Source: an uncultured Bacilli bacterium (lineage in GTDB: Bacteria > Bacillota_I > Bacilli_A > RF39 > UBA660). From it: 39,636 bases of DNA. Numbering within the stretch: the first letter of the stretch is position 1; each line of letters opens with the position of its first letter. The position numbers and the translations under genes were made by a program. Location: positions 1 through 39,636 of the forward strand of contig CANQSL010000009.1 in the NCBI GenBank assembly GCA_947626515.1. Reading direction: 5' to 3'. The notes beneath the pieces are model-generated. The model saw only the letters and a program-made list of their open reading frames with translations. It had not been told where the DNA came from and searched no databases. This document shows positions 32,092-39,636 of this stretch, piece by piece.

Positions 32092-33330
32092 TTATTCTTT
32101 TTTCTTAGTGAACTCAGCAGATAATAAATTATTTTGTTCAACTAATTTAAATTTCCACTCACTTATTATTATATCTAATTCTCCAATATATTCAGTAATT
32201 GTAGGATTGAATCCAAATTTGAATTTATTTAATCCGGCAAATTTAGAATCTTCTTTAAAATCATTAGCAATTCCATTAATATCTGCAACATCGTATTCAT
32301 CTTTATACATATCTAGTATTTTATTATGCAAAAAGTAATTAGGATTTAAATAATTATAATTTTTATCAACACCTGCAATAAATATAGATATTTTTTTATT
32401 ATATTTTATTATTATTGCACCAGCTATATATGTTTCATTTTCTTTTTTTAATCCTTTAGTTGCATAAACTACATCTTGCTTATATTCTTCTAATACTTTA
32501 TCGCTATTCATTTTTTCATTTAATACTTTTTCGCTAGTATCTTTTTGTAATTTAAGATTTAATTCTTCATTTTTAGCTTGTTCTTCTTCGACTTTCTTTT
32601 TAGAACTTATTAAATATTTTTCATAATTTATTTTTACGAGTATTAAATCTGCTTGATTATCTTTTTTAAAAGTATTATATATATTTCTATAATAATTTAT
32701 AGATCTATCTTTCATATTTTTTACAAATTCATAAAGAATATCTATTTTAGTAGCATCTGCTATTTCGATTTCTAAACCTTTATTTTCTGTAGATCTTATT
32801 TTATTTCTAAATTTTTTATCTAAATTATTAATATCGTATTCTTTTAAATTTATTAAAGCAACTAATTTAGGTTGTAAAAGTTCCAATGGTTTTATTTCTT
32901 TTCTCTTTTTAAAGCCAAGGGCTTTTAATTCCTCTAAAATATTTTCATTATCATTAGCTGTTCTTTCAAAATTATTATTTTGATCAATTGTTGCTATAGG
33001 AATTTCAGGATTTATTTTTAAAAATATTACCTTTTTTTTCTTGTAGTATTTTACTAAACTATGAACAAATTTCTTTAAAAGTTCAGAATCGGTATAGTCA
33101 ATTAAAAAACCTTTAGGAGCATAAGCATAATAAAATTTCCCAATTTTCTTTGTTAGAAACATTCCTGCTGCTAAAATTTCATTATCATTGCTAGTATATC
33201 CAATAAATGAATAGTCAAAACCAGTTTCGGACATGATTATCCCATAGTTAGATGTTTGACAATAATTATTATATTGGTTATTGTCTGCAAATTCTTCAAA
33301 TTTTTCTTTAGTTAACTCAACTATTTTCAT
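32092..33330 (-). CDS. FemAB-family aminoacyltransferase (peptidoglycan cross-bridge synthesis)
   Basis: The ATG at 33330 is preceded at the right distance by AAAGAGG; a GTG at 33339 lies in between and would add three residues. The protein shows the FemX/FemA/MurM pattern: YCQTSNYGIIMSETG near the start, AGMFLTKKIGKFYYAYAPKGFLIDY, FLKINPEIP, DKKFRNKIRSTENKGLEIEIA, a helical coiled-coil insertion (about residues 228-275), and the second GNAT-like half with AGAIIIKYNKKISIFIAGVDKNY, YFLHNKILDMYKD and FKFGFNPTITEYIGE. Such enzymes use aminoacyl-tRNA to add amino acids to the lipid II stem peptide. The added residue cannot be inferred. It shows the host makes branched peptidoglycan. Confidence 0.88.
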   Translation of the reverse strand: MKIVELTKEKFEEFADNNQYNNYCQTSNYGIIMSETGFDYSFIGYTSNDNEILAAGMFLTKKIGKFYYAYAPKGFLIDYTDSELLKKFVHSLVKYYKKKKVIFLKINPEIPIATIDQNNNFERTANDNENILEELKALGFKKRKEIKPLELLQPKLVALINLKEYDINNLDKKFRNKIRSTENKGLEIEIADATKIDILYEFVKNMKDRSINYYRNIYNTFKKDNQADLILVKINYEKYLISSKKKVEEEQAKNEELNLKLQKDTSEKVLNEKMNSDKVLEEYKQDVVYATKGLKKENETYIAGAIIIKYNKKISIFIAGVDKNYNYLNPNYFLHNKILDMYKDEYDVADINGIANDFKEDSKFAGLNKFKFGFNPTITEYIGELDIIISEWKFKLVEQNNLLSAEFTKKKE

Positions 33331-33348
33331 TGAATACACCTCTTTATA

Positions 33349-33357
33349 ATTATAACA
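33349..33357 (-). promoter_or_regulatory. Possible extended -10 of the FemAB-type gene
   Basis: On the minus strand TGTTATAAT (33357-33349) gives an extended -10 about 18 bases before the ATG. It implies a leader of only about 12 bases, so it is offered with caution. Confidence 0.4.
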
Positions 33358-33445
33358 TATCTTATTTTCTTTAATAAAGTAATTTATGTGGTTATTTACA
33401 ATATTTTTAAAATAATAGATATTTTTGAAAAGTGTTAAAAAAAAC

Positions 33446-33474
33446 TTGAAATAATTTTAGATATATGTTAGATT
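33446..33474 (+). promoter_or_regulatory. Promoter of secG
   Basis: TTGAAA (33446-33451), 17 bases, TAGATT (33469-33474), with TG one base before the -10. Confidence 0.55.
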
Positions 33475-33501
33475 AATAAGGAATTGTGATTAGGTGATTG
33501 T

Positions 33502-33717
33502 ATGGAAACAGTTTTATTGATTTTATCTATATTAATTATAGTGTTAGTATTGTTACAAAGTAATAAAGCAAATAGTGGTGCTCAAATAATTTCAGGAGGT
33601 AATAGCGACTTATTTCAAAATCAAAAAGAAAGAGGAGCTGAGCTTTTAATTAGTAGATTGACTCTTATTTGTGGAATATTATTTTTTGTAATATCATTTA
33701 TACTTTATATTAAATAG
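33502..33717 (+). CDS. secG: SecG preprotein translocase subunit
   Basis: The 71-residue product has two membrane helices (about 2-18 and 50-69) joined by the family loop LLQSNKANSGAQIISGG..DLF. SecG binds the SecYE channel and helps protein export. TAGGTGA precedes the ATG. The order secG, rnr, smpB is common in Bacillota, which supports the call for so short a gene. A terminator and a new promoter separate it from rnr here. Confidence 0.92.
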   Translation: METVLLILSILIIVLVLLQSNKANSGAQIISGGNSDLFQNQKERGAELLISRLTLICGILFFVISFILYIK

Positions 33718-33724
33718 ACGTATT

Positions 33725-33757
33725 AAAATACAAATTTTATATAATTTGTATTTTTTT
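33725..33757 (+). terminator. secG terminator
   Basis: AAATACAAATT (33726-33736) pairs with AATTTGTATTT (33743-33753) around TTATAT and is followed by T. Confidence 0.78.
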
Positions 33758-33758
33758 G

Positions 33759-33767
33759 TGGTATACT
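33759..33767 (+). promoter_or_regulatory. Extended -10 promoter of rnr-smpB
   Basis: TGGTATACT (TATACT at 33762-33767) starts straight after the secG terminator, 26 bases before the rnr start. Confidence 0.6.
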
Positions 33768-33792
33768 AATTTTAGTATAAGGTAGGTTGGTA

Positions 33793-35928
33793 ATGATGAA
33801 AGAACAAGTGATAGATTTATTAAATTCAAAATACGAAGCATTAGATATAATAGAAATTAATGATTTATTGTCTTTAAATACTCCTGAAGATTTAAGTAGA
33901 TTGAATAATGTTATTGATTCTTTAGTTAAAGAAAATTTATTATATAAAACCAAAAAAAATAAATATATAATGTATAAAAATTGTCCTAATTTAAAAGTTG
34001 GAAAACTTATATTAAATAAAAAGGGATTTGGATTTTTAGATGTTCCAGGAGGAGAAGACATATATATTGATAAAGACAATATAAATGGTGCTGTTAATGA
34101 TGATAAAGTATTAATTGAACTAATCAATACAATGGATGGCGTTGAAGGAAAAGTTTTGAGAGTACTAAACAGAGATTTAAATAATTTGATAGGCGAAATT
34201 TATATTGAAAATAATAAAGTATGTGTTAGATTAGAAGATGAAACAAAAAAATTAGACATAAAGTTAGATCAAAAAACTTCAAAAGGATTAGTAGAAGGTA
34301 CAAAAGTAATCGTTTCAGTTACAAAGGAAATGTCTAAAAATAAATACGCTGGAAAGGTTACAACTGTAATCGGACATAAAGATGATCCAGGAGTTGACAT
34401 AAAATTAATAGCATATAAATATGCTATTTATGAAGAATTTTCTAATAGTGCAATGGAACAAACAGAAGCAATACCTAATGAAGTATCTGAAAATGATTTA
34501 ATTGGTAGAACTGATTTAACAAATGAAGTTATATTTACAATTGATGGGGCAGATACAAAAGATATAGATGATGCTATAAGTTACGAATATAAAGATGGAT
34601 TACATGTTTTGGGTGTACATATTGCAGATGTAAGCTATTACGTTACTGAGGATAGTTTTTTGGATAAAGATGCTTTATCTAGAGGAACTAGTTCATACTT
34701 AGCCGATAGTGTTATACCAATGTTGCCACATAAATTATCTAATGGAATATGCTCTTTAAATGAGGGGGTTGTTAGATTAACCCAATCTTGTGTAATGAAA
34801 ATAGATGACATGGGCAATGTAAAGGAATATGATATATTTCCAAGTTATATAAAATCAAGAAAGAAAATGACTTATGATAAAGTAAATGATATTATAATGA
34901 GAGATATTATCGATCCAGAATATGAAGCTTTTGCAGATACTTTAAAGCAAATGAATAAATTAGCACATATATTGAGAGAAAATAAAATTAGAAAGGGATA
35001 TATTGATTTTGATTTAGATGAAGCTAAGATAATTGTTGATGAAAATAAATGTGCAATCGATATTAAAAAGAGAGTTAGAGAAGATGGAGAAAAATTAATA
35101 GAAGATTTTATGATTGCAGCAAATGAAACTGTAGCAACTCATATTTATAATATGGATTTGCCTTTTATATATAGAGTTCACGATGTTCCTAATTCTGAAA
35201 AAATAGATAAATTTGTAAATATTGTAAGTAATTTAGGTTATAAGTTAAATGGTAATTTAAAATCTATAACACCTGTTACTATGCAAAAAATGTTAGAACA
35301 ATTAAAAGATGTTCCACAATATAAAACACTTTCAAGTATGTTGTTGAGAAGTATGAGGAAAGCAGTATATCAGAAGGAAAATATTGGACATTTTGGCTTG
35401 GGAAGTGAATGTTATACACATTTTACTTCTCCTATTAGAAGATATCCAGATTTAGAAGTACATAGATTACTTAGAAAATATTTGTATGAACATAAAATTG
35501 ACAATGAAACAATTGATTATTATGAAAATAATTTGGATTATATTACTAGTCAGTGTAGTGAAAGAGAACAGGCTGCTGTTTCTGCAGAAAGAGAAGTTAC
35601 TGATATGAAAATGGCTGAATATATGGAAAAACATATTGGAGAAGAGTATACTGGAGTTATTACAGGTGTTGAATCCTTTGGATTTTTTGTCGAATTAGAT
35701 AATTTAGTAGAAGGATTAGTACATATAAATACATTAAAAGGTGATTTTTATAATTTAGTAGAAGAATTAATGTGTTTAATTGGAGAAAATACAAAGAAAA
35801 AGTATACGCTTGGAGATACTGTCAAAGTTAAAGTTGTGGCAGCTTCAAAAGAAGCAAAAACAATAGATTTTGAATTAGTGGGGGATGAAGAAAATGATAG
35901 AGATAAAGAACAAGAAAGCATATTATGA
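33793..35928 (+). CDS. rnr: Ribonuclease R
   Basis: AAGGTAGG six bases upstream favours ATG 33793 over TTG 33787. The protein has an N-terminal winged-helix region (about 1-55), two cold-shock/OB domains (GKLILNKKGFGFLDVPGGEDIYI), the RNB catalytic domain with the magnesium-binding aspartates in TIDGADTKDIDDAI, and HFTSPIRRYPDLEVHRLL. A C-terminal S1 domain (EEYTGVITGVESFGFFVEL) follows. At 711 residues it lacks the long basic tail of E. coli RNase R. It degrades structured RNA 3' to 5' and, with SmpB and tmRNA, clears defective messages. The 3' end overlaps smpB by 35 bases in another frame, so the two are co-translated. Its stop is TGA. Confidence 0.97.
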   Translation: MMKEQVIDLLNSKYEALDIIEINDLLSLNTPEDLSRLNNVIDSLVKENLLYKTKKNKYIMYKNCPNLKVGKLILNKKGFGFLDVPGGEDIYIDKDNINGAVNDDKVLIELINTMDGVEGKVLRVLNRDLNNLIGEIYIENNKVCVRLEDETKKLDIKLDQKTSKGLVEGTKVIVSVTKEMSKNKYAGKVTTVIGHKDDPGVDIKLIAYKYAIYEEFSNSAMEQTEAIPNEVSENDLIGRTDLTNEVIFTIDGADTKDIDDAISYEYKDGLHVLGVHIADVSYYVTEDSFLDKDALSRGTSSYLADSVIPMLPHKLSNGICSLNEGVVRLTQSCVMKIDDMGNVKEYDIFPSYIKSRKKMTYDKVNDIIMRDIIDPEYEAFADTLKQMNKLAHILRENKIRKGYIDFDLDEAKIIVDENKCAIDIKKRVREDGEKLIEDFMIAANETVATHIYNMDLPFIYRVHDVPNSEKIDKFVNIVSNLGYKLNGNLKSITPVTMQKMLEQLKDVPQYKTLSSMLLRSMRKAVYQKENIGHFGLGSECYTHFTSPIRRYPDLEVHRLLRKYLYEHKIDNETIDYYENNLDYITSQCSEREQAAVSAEREVTDMKMAEYMEKHIGEEYTGVITGVESFGFFVELDNLVEGLVHINTLKGDFYNLVEELMCLIGENTKKKYTLGDTVKVKVVAASKEAKTIDFELVGDEENDRDKEQESIL

Positions 35929-36331
35929 TTATACAGTTTTAAAAGAAATAGAAACGGGCATAGTACTTACTGGAACAGAGGTAAAGTCGATAAGAAAGGG
36001 AAGCTCTAATTTAAAAGATACTTATGCAAGAATAAAAAATAATGAAATATATATAATAAATATGTATATTGCTCCATATGAAGAAGGTAATAGATATAAT
36101 GTTCCAGATAGAAGAGAAAGAAAGTTGCTTTTACATAAAAATGAAATTTTGAAATTAAAAAATGAAGTTTTTATAGATGGATATAGTTTAATTCCTTTAA
36201 AATTATATTTCAAAGGAAATAATGCTAAAATTTTATTGGGATTATGCAAAGGAAAAAAATTGTATGATAAAAGAAGGACTATTAAAGAAAGAGATTTAAA
36301 AAGAGAAAATAAAAATATTGAAGTATATTAA
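35894..36331 (+). CDS. smpB: SsrA-binding protein SmpB
   Basis: Start ATG 35894 gives the usual N-terminus (NKKAYYDYTVLKEIETGIVLTGTEVKSIR); another ATG at 35885 would add three residues. The core continues through GSSNLKDTYARI, MYIAPYEEGN, RERKLLLHKNEI and LIPLKLYFKGN..ILLGLCKGKKLYDKR, and the tail REKxxKR-like segment (TIKERDLKRENK) is the part that enters the ribosome mRNA channel. SmpB delivers tmRNA to stalled ribosomes. The gene begins inside rnr, as in many Bacillota. No tmRNA gene follows; the next gene lies on the other strand. Confidence 0.96.
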   Translation: MIEIKNKKAYYDYTVLKEIETGIVLTGTEVKSIRKGSSNLKDTYARIKNNEIYIINMYIAPYEEGNRYNVPDRRERKLLLHKNEILKLKNEVFIDGYSLIPLKLYFKGNNAKILLGLCKGKKLYDKRRTIKERDLKRENKNIEVY

Positions 36332-36359
36332 AAGTTCTAAATTTCATTAGAACTTTTTT
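36330..36359. terminator. Bidirectional terminator between smpB and the convergent membrane protein gene
   Basis: AAAAGTTCTAA (36330-36340) pairs with TTAGAACTTTT (36347-36357) around ATTTCA. The stop of the minus-strand gene lies in the left arm. Confidence 0.85.
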
Positions 36360-36768
36360 CTTCTTCATTAATAAACATTTTAGAATTAATTACTATATTA
36401 TTGCTGGAATCTATGATTCCTTTTATTTGATCATTAAAAATAATTTCGTTATTTTTGACTGTTATACTACCTTCAAAATATTCTTTTTCACATTTATCAT
36501 TAGTTAGTTGAAGCGAGTATGATTTATCTTGAGAAATAATAACATAATCTAGTGTATTACAATCTGTTAATAGTACTCTTTTTCCAGCTATTCTATTAAT
36601 ATCTACAGCATTGATATATGGTAAAAAATATTTGTATGCAAAATATCCTCCAACTCCTAACATACCTAAAAAAATAATAGTAATAATAAAACCAACTATC
36701 GAAAATTTTTCCTTTTTTTCATCTGGAAGAGAAGGAATAATTTTTATTTTCTTTTTCAAAACAACCAT
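36337..36768 (-). CDS. Single-helix membrane protein, unknown function
   Basis: The ATG at 36768 follows GGTGA by five bases; a GTG at 36780 lies upstream. The 143-residue product has a Lys-rich cytoplasmic start, one membrane helix (about 24-46, with GMLGVGG) and an outer domain of about 95 residues rich in beta strands. That domain has a Cys pair (TDCNT..NDKCEKEY) and the pattern GKRVLL..VIISQDKSYSLQL..YFEGSITVKNNEIIF, which recalls small lipocalin-like folds, but this is weak. I do not recognise the family. The leader RNA would be very short. It shares a terminator with smpB. Confidence 0.6.
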   Translation of the reverse strand: MVVLKKKIKIIPSLPDEKKEKFSIVGFIITIIFLGMLGVGGYFAYKYFLPYINAVDINRIAGKRVLLTDCNTLDYVIISQDKSYSLQLTNDKCEKEYFEGSITVKNNEIIFNDQIKGIIDSSNNIVINSKMFINEEEKSSNEI

Positions 36769-36785
36769 ATTATTCACCAATTATT

Positions 36786-36814
36786 ATTATAATCTATATT
36801 TTTAACTTCATCAA
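36786..36814 (-). promoter_or_regulatory. Promoter of the minus-strand membrane protein gene
   Basis: On the minus strand TTGATG (36814-36809) and TATAAT (36791-36786) are 17 bases apart, ending about 18 bases before the start codon. Confidence 0.6.
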
Positions 36815-36863
36815 TAATAAAAGTTACATATGTAAATAAAACAATTTACAAAATACCAAACAG

Positions 36864-36892
36864 TTGTTTATAAAGTTAAATTATGATATACT
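36864..36892 (+). promoter_or_regulatory. Promoter of the three-gene helical-protein operon
   Basis: TTGTTT (36864-36869), 17 bases, TATACT (36887-36892), with the extended TGA before the -10. Its place shows that the longer frame from 36883 is not the coding start. Confidence 0.7.
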
Positions 36893-36915
36893 TTAAAATA
36901 GTAGGGAGGCTAGAT

Positions 36916-37869
36916 ATGATGTATATCAAATCCTTTGTAACTGAATTAACTAAAAAGATAGAAACAGTTGAATTGCAATTAAAAGAGTTTGAAAGTAAAA
37001 TGGAAAAAATTAATTCTATTAAAAAAATACTTACTTTGAATACTCTAAAAAGTATTGATGAATTAAAAGGGGAAGATCTAGCATTAATAGAAAAAGATGA
37101 TTTTATAAAAGTATTAGAAATATTAAATTTTGAAGACCCAGATGAAAAAATAAAAATGTTTTTTAATGCATCACTTGCAATTAAAGTAAATCAAAAGATT
37201 ATAAGTGATGGAGAAACAAATATAAAACCAAAAAAAGATTTAGAAAAACATGTCAAATGGTTAGAAGAACAATTGAAATATATAAAAGAATATATTAAAG
37301 ATTTTAATGATAATAATAAAGAATATTATAATTCATTAAAAATTAGTGATAATTTATATAAAAAATACTTATCTAATTTTAAAAATAATAAGTTGGTTAA
37401 ACCAATATATAATATTGAAGAGTTCAATGAGTTACTAAAAAAGAGTGGGATAATAACTTCTGAAAAATGGCAATTATTAAAATATATAGGTGAAAAAAAT
37501 TTAGAGCTTGGCAAAAAGGATAGCGATGAAGAAGCAGAATATAATGATGATGAAATTTTATCTTTTGCAGAAACAATATTGAAAAAAGAAGAAAGTTTAA
37601 TTAATAAGATTACTCCAGAATTAGTTGAAGAATCATTAAATATTATTAATGCAAAAGATGAAAATATTTCTAATTTAAAATTAACAGAAGACGATATTGT
37701 TATGTATGAAAAAATCCCTATACTTAATACTTTATTTAAAATATATCAAGAAACTAAAGAATTGATAAAAAATGAAAAAGATGAAGATGCTAAAATTATT
37801 GAATCAAATTTAGAACACATACTTCAATTAGTAGATAGCTACAACATAATAAAAAAGATAGAAAGTTAG
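36916..37869 (+). CDS. Helical coiled-coil protein, unknown function (operon gene 1)
   Basis: GGGAGG at 36904-36909 places the start at ATG 36916 (a second ATG follows directly). The protein of about 317 residues is almost wholly charged and helical. A coiled coil near the N-terminus (KKIETVELQLKEFESKMEKI) is followed by several predicted helices separated by short turns. There is no signal peptide, membrane helix or cysteine motif. Glu and Lys are very frequent. I recognise no domain. Gene 2 begins ten bases after the stop, with the ribosome site TTAGGAGA overlapping the stop, so the two products are made together. A structural or regulatory cytosolic role is possible but not shown. Confidence 0.65.
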   Translation: MMYIKSFVTELTKKIETVELQLKEFESKMEKINSIKKILTLNTLKSIDELKGEDLALIEKDDFIKVLEILNFEDPDEKIKMFFNASLAIKVNQKIISDGETNIKPKKDLEKHVKWLEEQLKYIKEYIKDFNDNNKEYYNSLKISDNLYKKYLSNFKNNKLVKPIYNIEEFNELLKKSGIITSEKWQLLKYIGEKNLELGKKDSDEEAEYNDDEILSFAETILKKEESLINKITPELVEESLNIINAKDENISNLKLTEDDIVMYEKIPILNTLFKIYQETKELIKNEKDEDAKIIESNLEHILQLVDSYNIIKKIES

Positions 37870-37879
37870 GAGATTTCAT

Positions 37880-39232
37880 ATGTTAAACGGTATAGATGCT
37901 TTAAATAAGATTTTTACTAAATACAAAAATATAGAATTAAGAACAGAAAAAGATGAATCTTACTCAAAAAAAATAGATAATATTTTAAATAATATTGAAA
38001 ATAGAAAATATATTGAAAACTATGATATTGTTGAAGAAATAGTAAAAAGATATGAAACTTCTGAAATGGATTTAAAACTATTAGAATGTATGTTGAATGT
38101 TAATAGATATAACATTTATATTATGAATAAAAACTTAAAATTTGTGGAACCAGACTTAAATAAAAATATAGAATTTAATGAAGTAAAAATTGATGTTAAA
38201 GACGTATTAAATTATTTGGAAGTTGATATAGAAGATTTAAATTCTGATTTGATTTCTGATTTGGAAAAATATATTGATAAAGATAAGTTTATAGAATTGG
38301 CTACTTATTTAAAAGGAAGTCAAGATATTGAACATATTATATATGATAAACTAAATAAAGATGAATTAGTTTCATTAATACTTAATTCAAACATAGATCT
38401 TATAAAGGAAGTCATTTCTAAATTTAAAAAAGAAGAATGTAATTTATCTAAAATCATTTCTATTATTCCTTCTATCTTTGTTAAAGATTTAGTTAGTAAA
38501 AAATGCAAATATAATATAATGTGTAATTACGATATTTTTATGGAGAATTGTTCATTATTAGAAAAATATAAAATACCATTTAGGTTGATGCTAAATTATC
38601 CTATATTTTTTATTAATGATAACAAGCATTTTTTAGAAGAATTAGACGAAAGAAATTTAAATGTATACAATATAATTTGTTATACAGGTAATATTTCTGT
38701 ATTGAGAAAAGATATAATTTTAAAAAATATAGATTTACTTAAATTTCATAAAATTGAACTTACAGATGATAACAATAATAATGGATATACAATTTTAGGA
38801 ATGGAACATCTTGACGATAGAATAGATTATTTAATAGAGCAAGGAAAGTGGAATATTAGCTTGGGTGAAAAACATGATAATATTGATTTGGTTCGAGCTT
38901 TAATAATAAAAGATGATTATATAAAATGGAAAAATAAAGAAGTAAAAGATATAGAATTAAACGATAATTTTTTAAATAAAATATTAACTGAAGAGGATAT
39001 AAAAAAATTATATGAAAAGCACGAATTATTAACTTTATTAGATAAGAAATATAAGAAAGATAATAATTATAATATAAATGATGTAATTATAAGCAAACAT
39101 AGATTGCTTTCTAATATGAATAATTATATTGGTTCTGGAAATCAAATTAAAGAGTCATTAGGTTACAAAAGTACTCATAGTAATGAAAAAATTGAAAATA
39201 TTTATAAAATAATAATGGAGATGGATAAATAA
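37880..39232 (+). CDS. Helical-repeat protein with mTERF-like pattern (operon gene 2)
   Basis: TTAGGAGA six bases before the ATG fixes the start. The 450-residue protein is helical throughout and very rich in Asp, Asn, Ile, Leu and Lys. Part of it (about residues 230-295: YKIPFRLMLNYPIFFINDNKH, then NLNVYNIICYTGN) has the spacing of mTERF-type repeats, where a turn, a helix and a Pro-containing helix alternate. The C-terminal region (ISKHRLLSNMNNYIGSG) is unassigned. mTERF proteins are nucleic-acid-binding helical repeats known mainly from mitochondria and plastids, so the resemblance may be convergence. The last gene follows after one base. No cysteine cluster or membrane helix is seen. Confidence 0.6.
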   Translation: MLNGIDALNKIFTKYKNIELRTEKDESYSKKIDNILNNIENRKYIENYDIVEEIVKRYETSEMDLKLLECMLNVNRYNIYIMNKNLKFVEPDLNKNIEFNEVKIDVKDVLNYLEVDIEDLNSDLISDLEKYIDKDKFIELATYLKGSQDIEHIIYDKLNKDELVSLILNSNIDLIKEVISKFKKEECNLSKIISIIPSIFVKDLVSKKCKYNIMCNYDIFMENCSLLEKYKIPFRLMLNYPIFFINDNKHFLEELDERNLNVYNIICYTGNISVLRKDIILKNIDLLKFHKIELTDDNNNNGYTILGMEHLDDRIDYLIEQGKWNISLGEKHDNIDLVRALIIKDDYIKWKNKEVKDIELNDNFLNKILTEEDIKKLYEKHELLTLLDKKYKKDNNYNINDVIISKHRLLSNMNNYIGSGNQIKESLGYKSTHSNEKIENIYKIIMEMDK

Positions 39233-39233
39233 T

Positions 39234-39530
39234 ATGTTAAATTTTTTAAAAGCTTATTCTTTAACAGATGAGCAGATACAAAAAATTATTAATGCATACG
39301 GTGAAAATTTAATAAAAAATTTAGATTATAAAAAAAATAATACAATGGAAGCTTTGAACTTTTTTAAAGATTTTGGGGTTAATGATATATATAATTTGCT
39401 TATGACAAGATTAGATTTAGTTTTTTTATCTGTTAATCATATTAAGCAAAATTTTAGTAAATTAGATAAAGGTATGTTATTATATATTTTAAATAATTCT
39501 ATTGATGATTTAATTAATTTTAATATTTAA
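39234..39530 (+). CDS. Short helical protein with mTERF-like repeat (operon gene 3)
   Basis: The ATG lies one base after the TAA of gene 2, and GGAGATGG inside the end of gene 2 can act as its ribosome site, so translation is coupled. The 98-residue product contains EALNFFKDFGVNDIYNLLM followed by LDLVFLSVNHIKQNFSKL. This fits one mTERF-type unit (helix, xFG turn, helix, then a segment before a third helix), although the usual Pro after the second helix is replaced by Leu-Asp. No other domain is recognised. It is complete, with a TAA stop, and no clear terminator follows. Confidence 0.6.
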   Translation: MLNFLKAYSLTDEQIQKIINAYGENLIKNLDYKKNNTMEALNFFKDFGVNDIYNLLMTRLDLVFLSVNHIKQNFSKLDKGMLLYILNNSIDDLINFNI

Positions 39531-39574
39531 ATTGTATTAATAAAAGGAAAAGATATATTTTTTTAAAAAAATAC

Positions 39575-39603
39575 TTGCAAAAAAGAAAAAAGTGTAGTAA
39601 TAT
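39575..39603 (+). promoter_or_regulatory. Promoter-like sequence at the window edge
   Basis: TTGCAA (39575-39580) and TAATAT (39598-39603) are 17 bases apart. The final 33 bases (richer in G and C) hold no start codon with a ribosome site, so the product, possibly an RNA or a gene further on, is out of view. Confidence 0.5.
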
Positions 39604-39636
39604 TAAACACGTTGTGCAGAAAAGACATGACAAAGA

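Noticed and set aside
36332-36900. tmRNA (ssrA) gene expected next to smpB
   Set aside because: The region holds a terminator, a convergent membrane-protein gene and a promoter pair; no tRNA-like ends or CCA-containing structure was found.

Overview
The window is very AT-rich DNA with tight gene packing. It uses the standard bacterial code: tryptophan is TGG, and TGA ends the RNase R gene. CIRCE heat-shock operators, LysM and peptidoglycan enzymes, a SecG gene, a possible sortase-type sorting signal and purine-rich Shine-Dalgarno sites together point to a low-G+C Gram-positive bacterium that keeps a cell wall. An uncultured gut Bacilli or Mollicutes-related lineage is a reasonable inference, but nothing here fixes the species. 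No rRNA, tRNA, CRISPR array, insertion sequence or prophage was recognised.

Positions 1-13000 are a surface-protein island. It opens with an array of genes whose products carry one to three copies of a roughly 310-residue domain. The domain marks are YYYRGN, CWRIVRIEGDGSIKL, LTADE..xAG, RPSI.L and a final SGDGT..NPY. One of these genes (2130-5112) is broken by an apparent 2-base deletion. An M23 endopeptidase with two LysM domains follows. Next come a BIG2/InlB-type membrane-anchored protein and a secreted protein with a divergent copy of the array domain. A degraded copy of the LysM tail lies after those two genes, so they sit between imperfect direct repeats. The island ends with a beta-helix and pilin-domain adhesin whose C-terminus looks like a sorting signal (NPQTYD, membrane helix, basic tail). 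A 9-base G run inside a strong hairpin precedes the BIG2 gene.

Positions 13000-19000 hold poorly known genes: two small membrane proteins flanking an FkbM-type methyltransferase, a small HEXXH protein overlapping a DUF5662-like gene, and three tandem paralogues with a Tim44-like region and a four-cysteine zinc ribbon.

Positions 19000-27600 are stress and repair genes. They are a LigD-type phosphoesterase-polymerase protein with no ligase domain, rubrerythrin with a palindromic operator at its transcription start, a histidine phosphatase, a PcfJ-like protein, htpG and hsp20 each under a CIRCE element, a putative metal-exporting permease between them, and a diacylglycerol-kinase-family lipid kinase.

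Positions 27600-36800 are mostly conserved housekeeping and envelope genes: YfhO-type membrane protein, TypA/BipA, a FemAB-type aminoacyltransferase, secG, rnr and smpB, plus a one-helix membrane protein. The last 2.7 kb carries a three-gene operon of unknown helical proteins, two with an mTERF-like repeat pattern. The window ends just after a promoter-like sequence whose product lies outside.

Many promoters can be read directly. Several are extended -10 elements of the form TG(A/G)TATACT placed a very short distance before the start codon, and most 3' ends carry clear stem-loop terminators.
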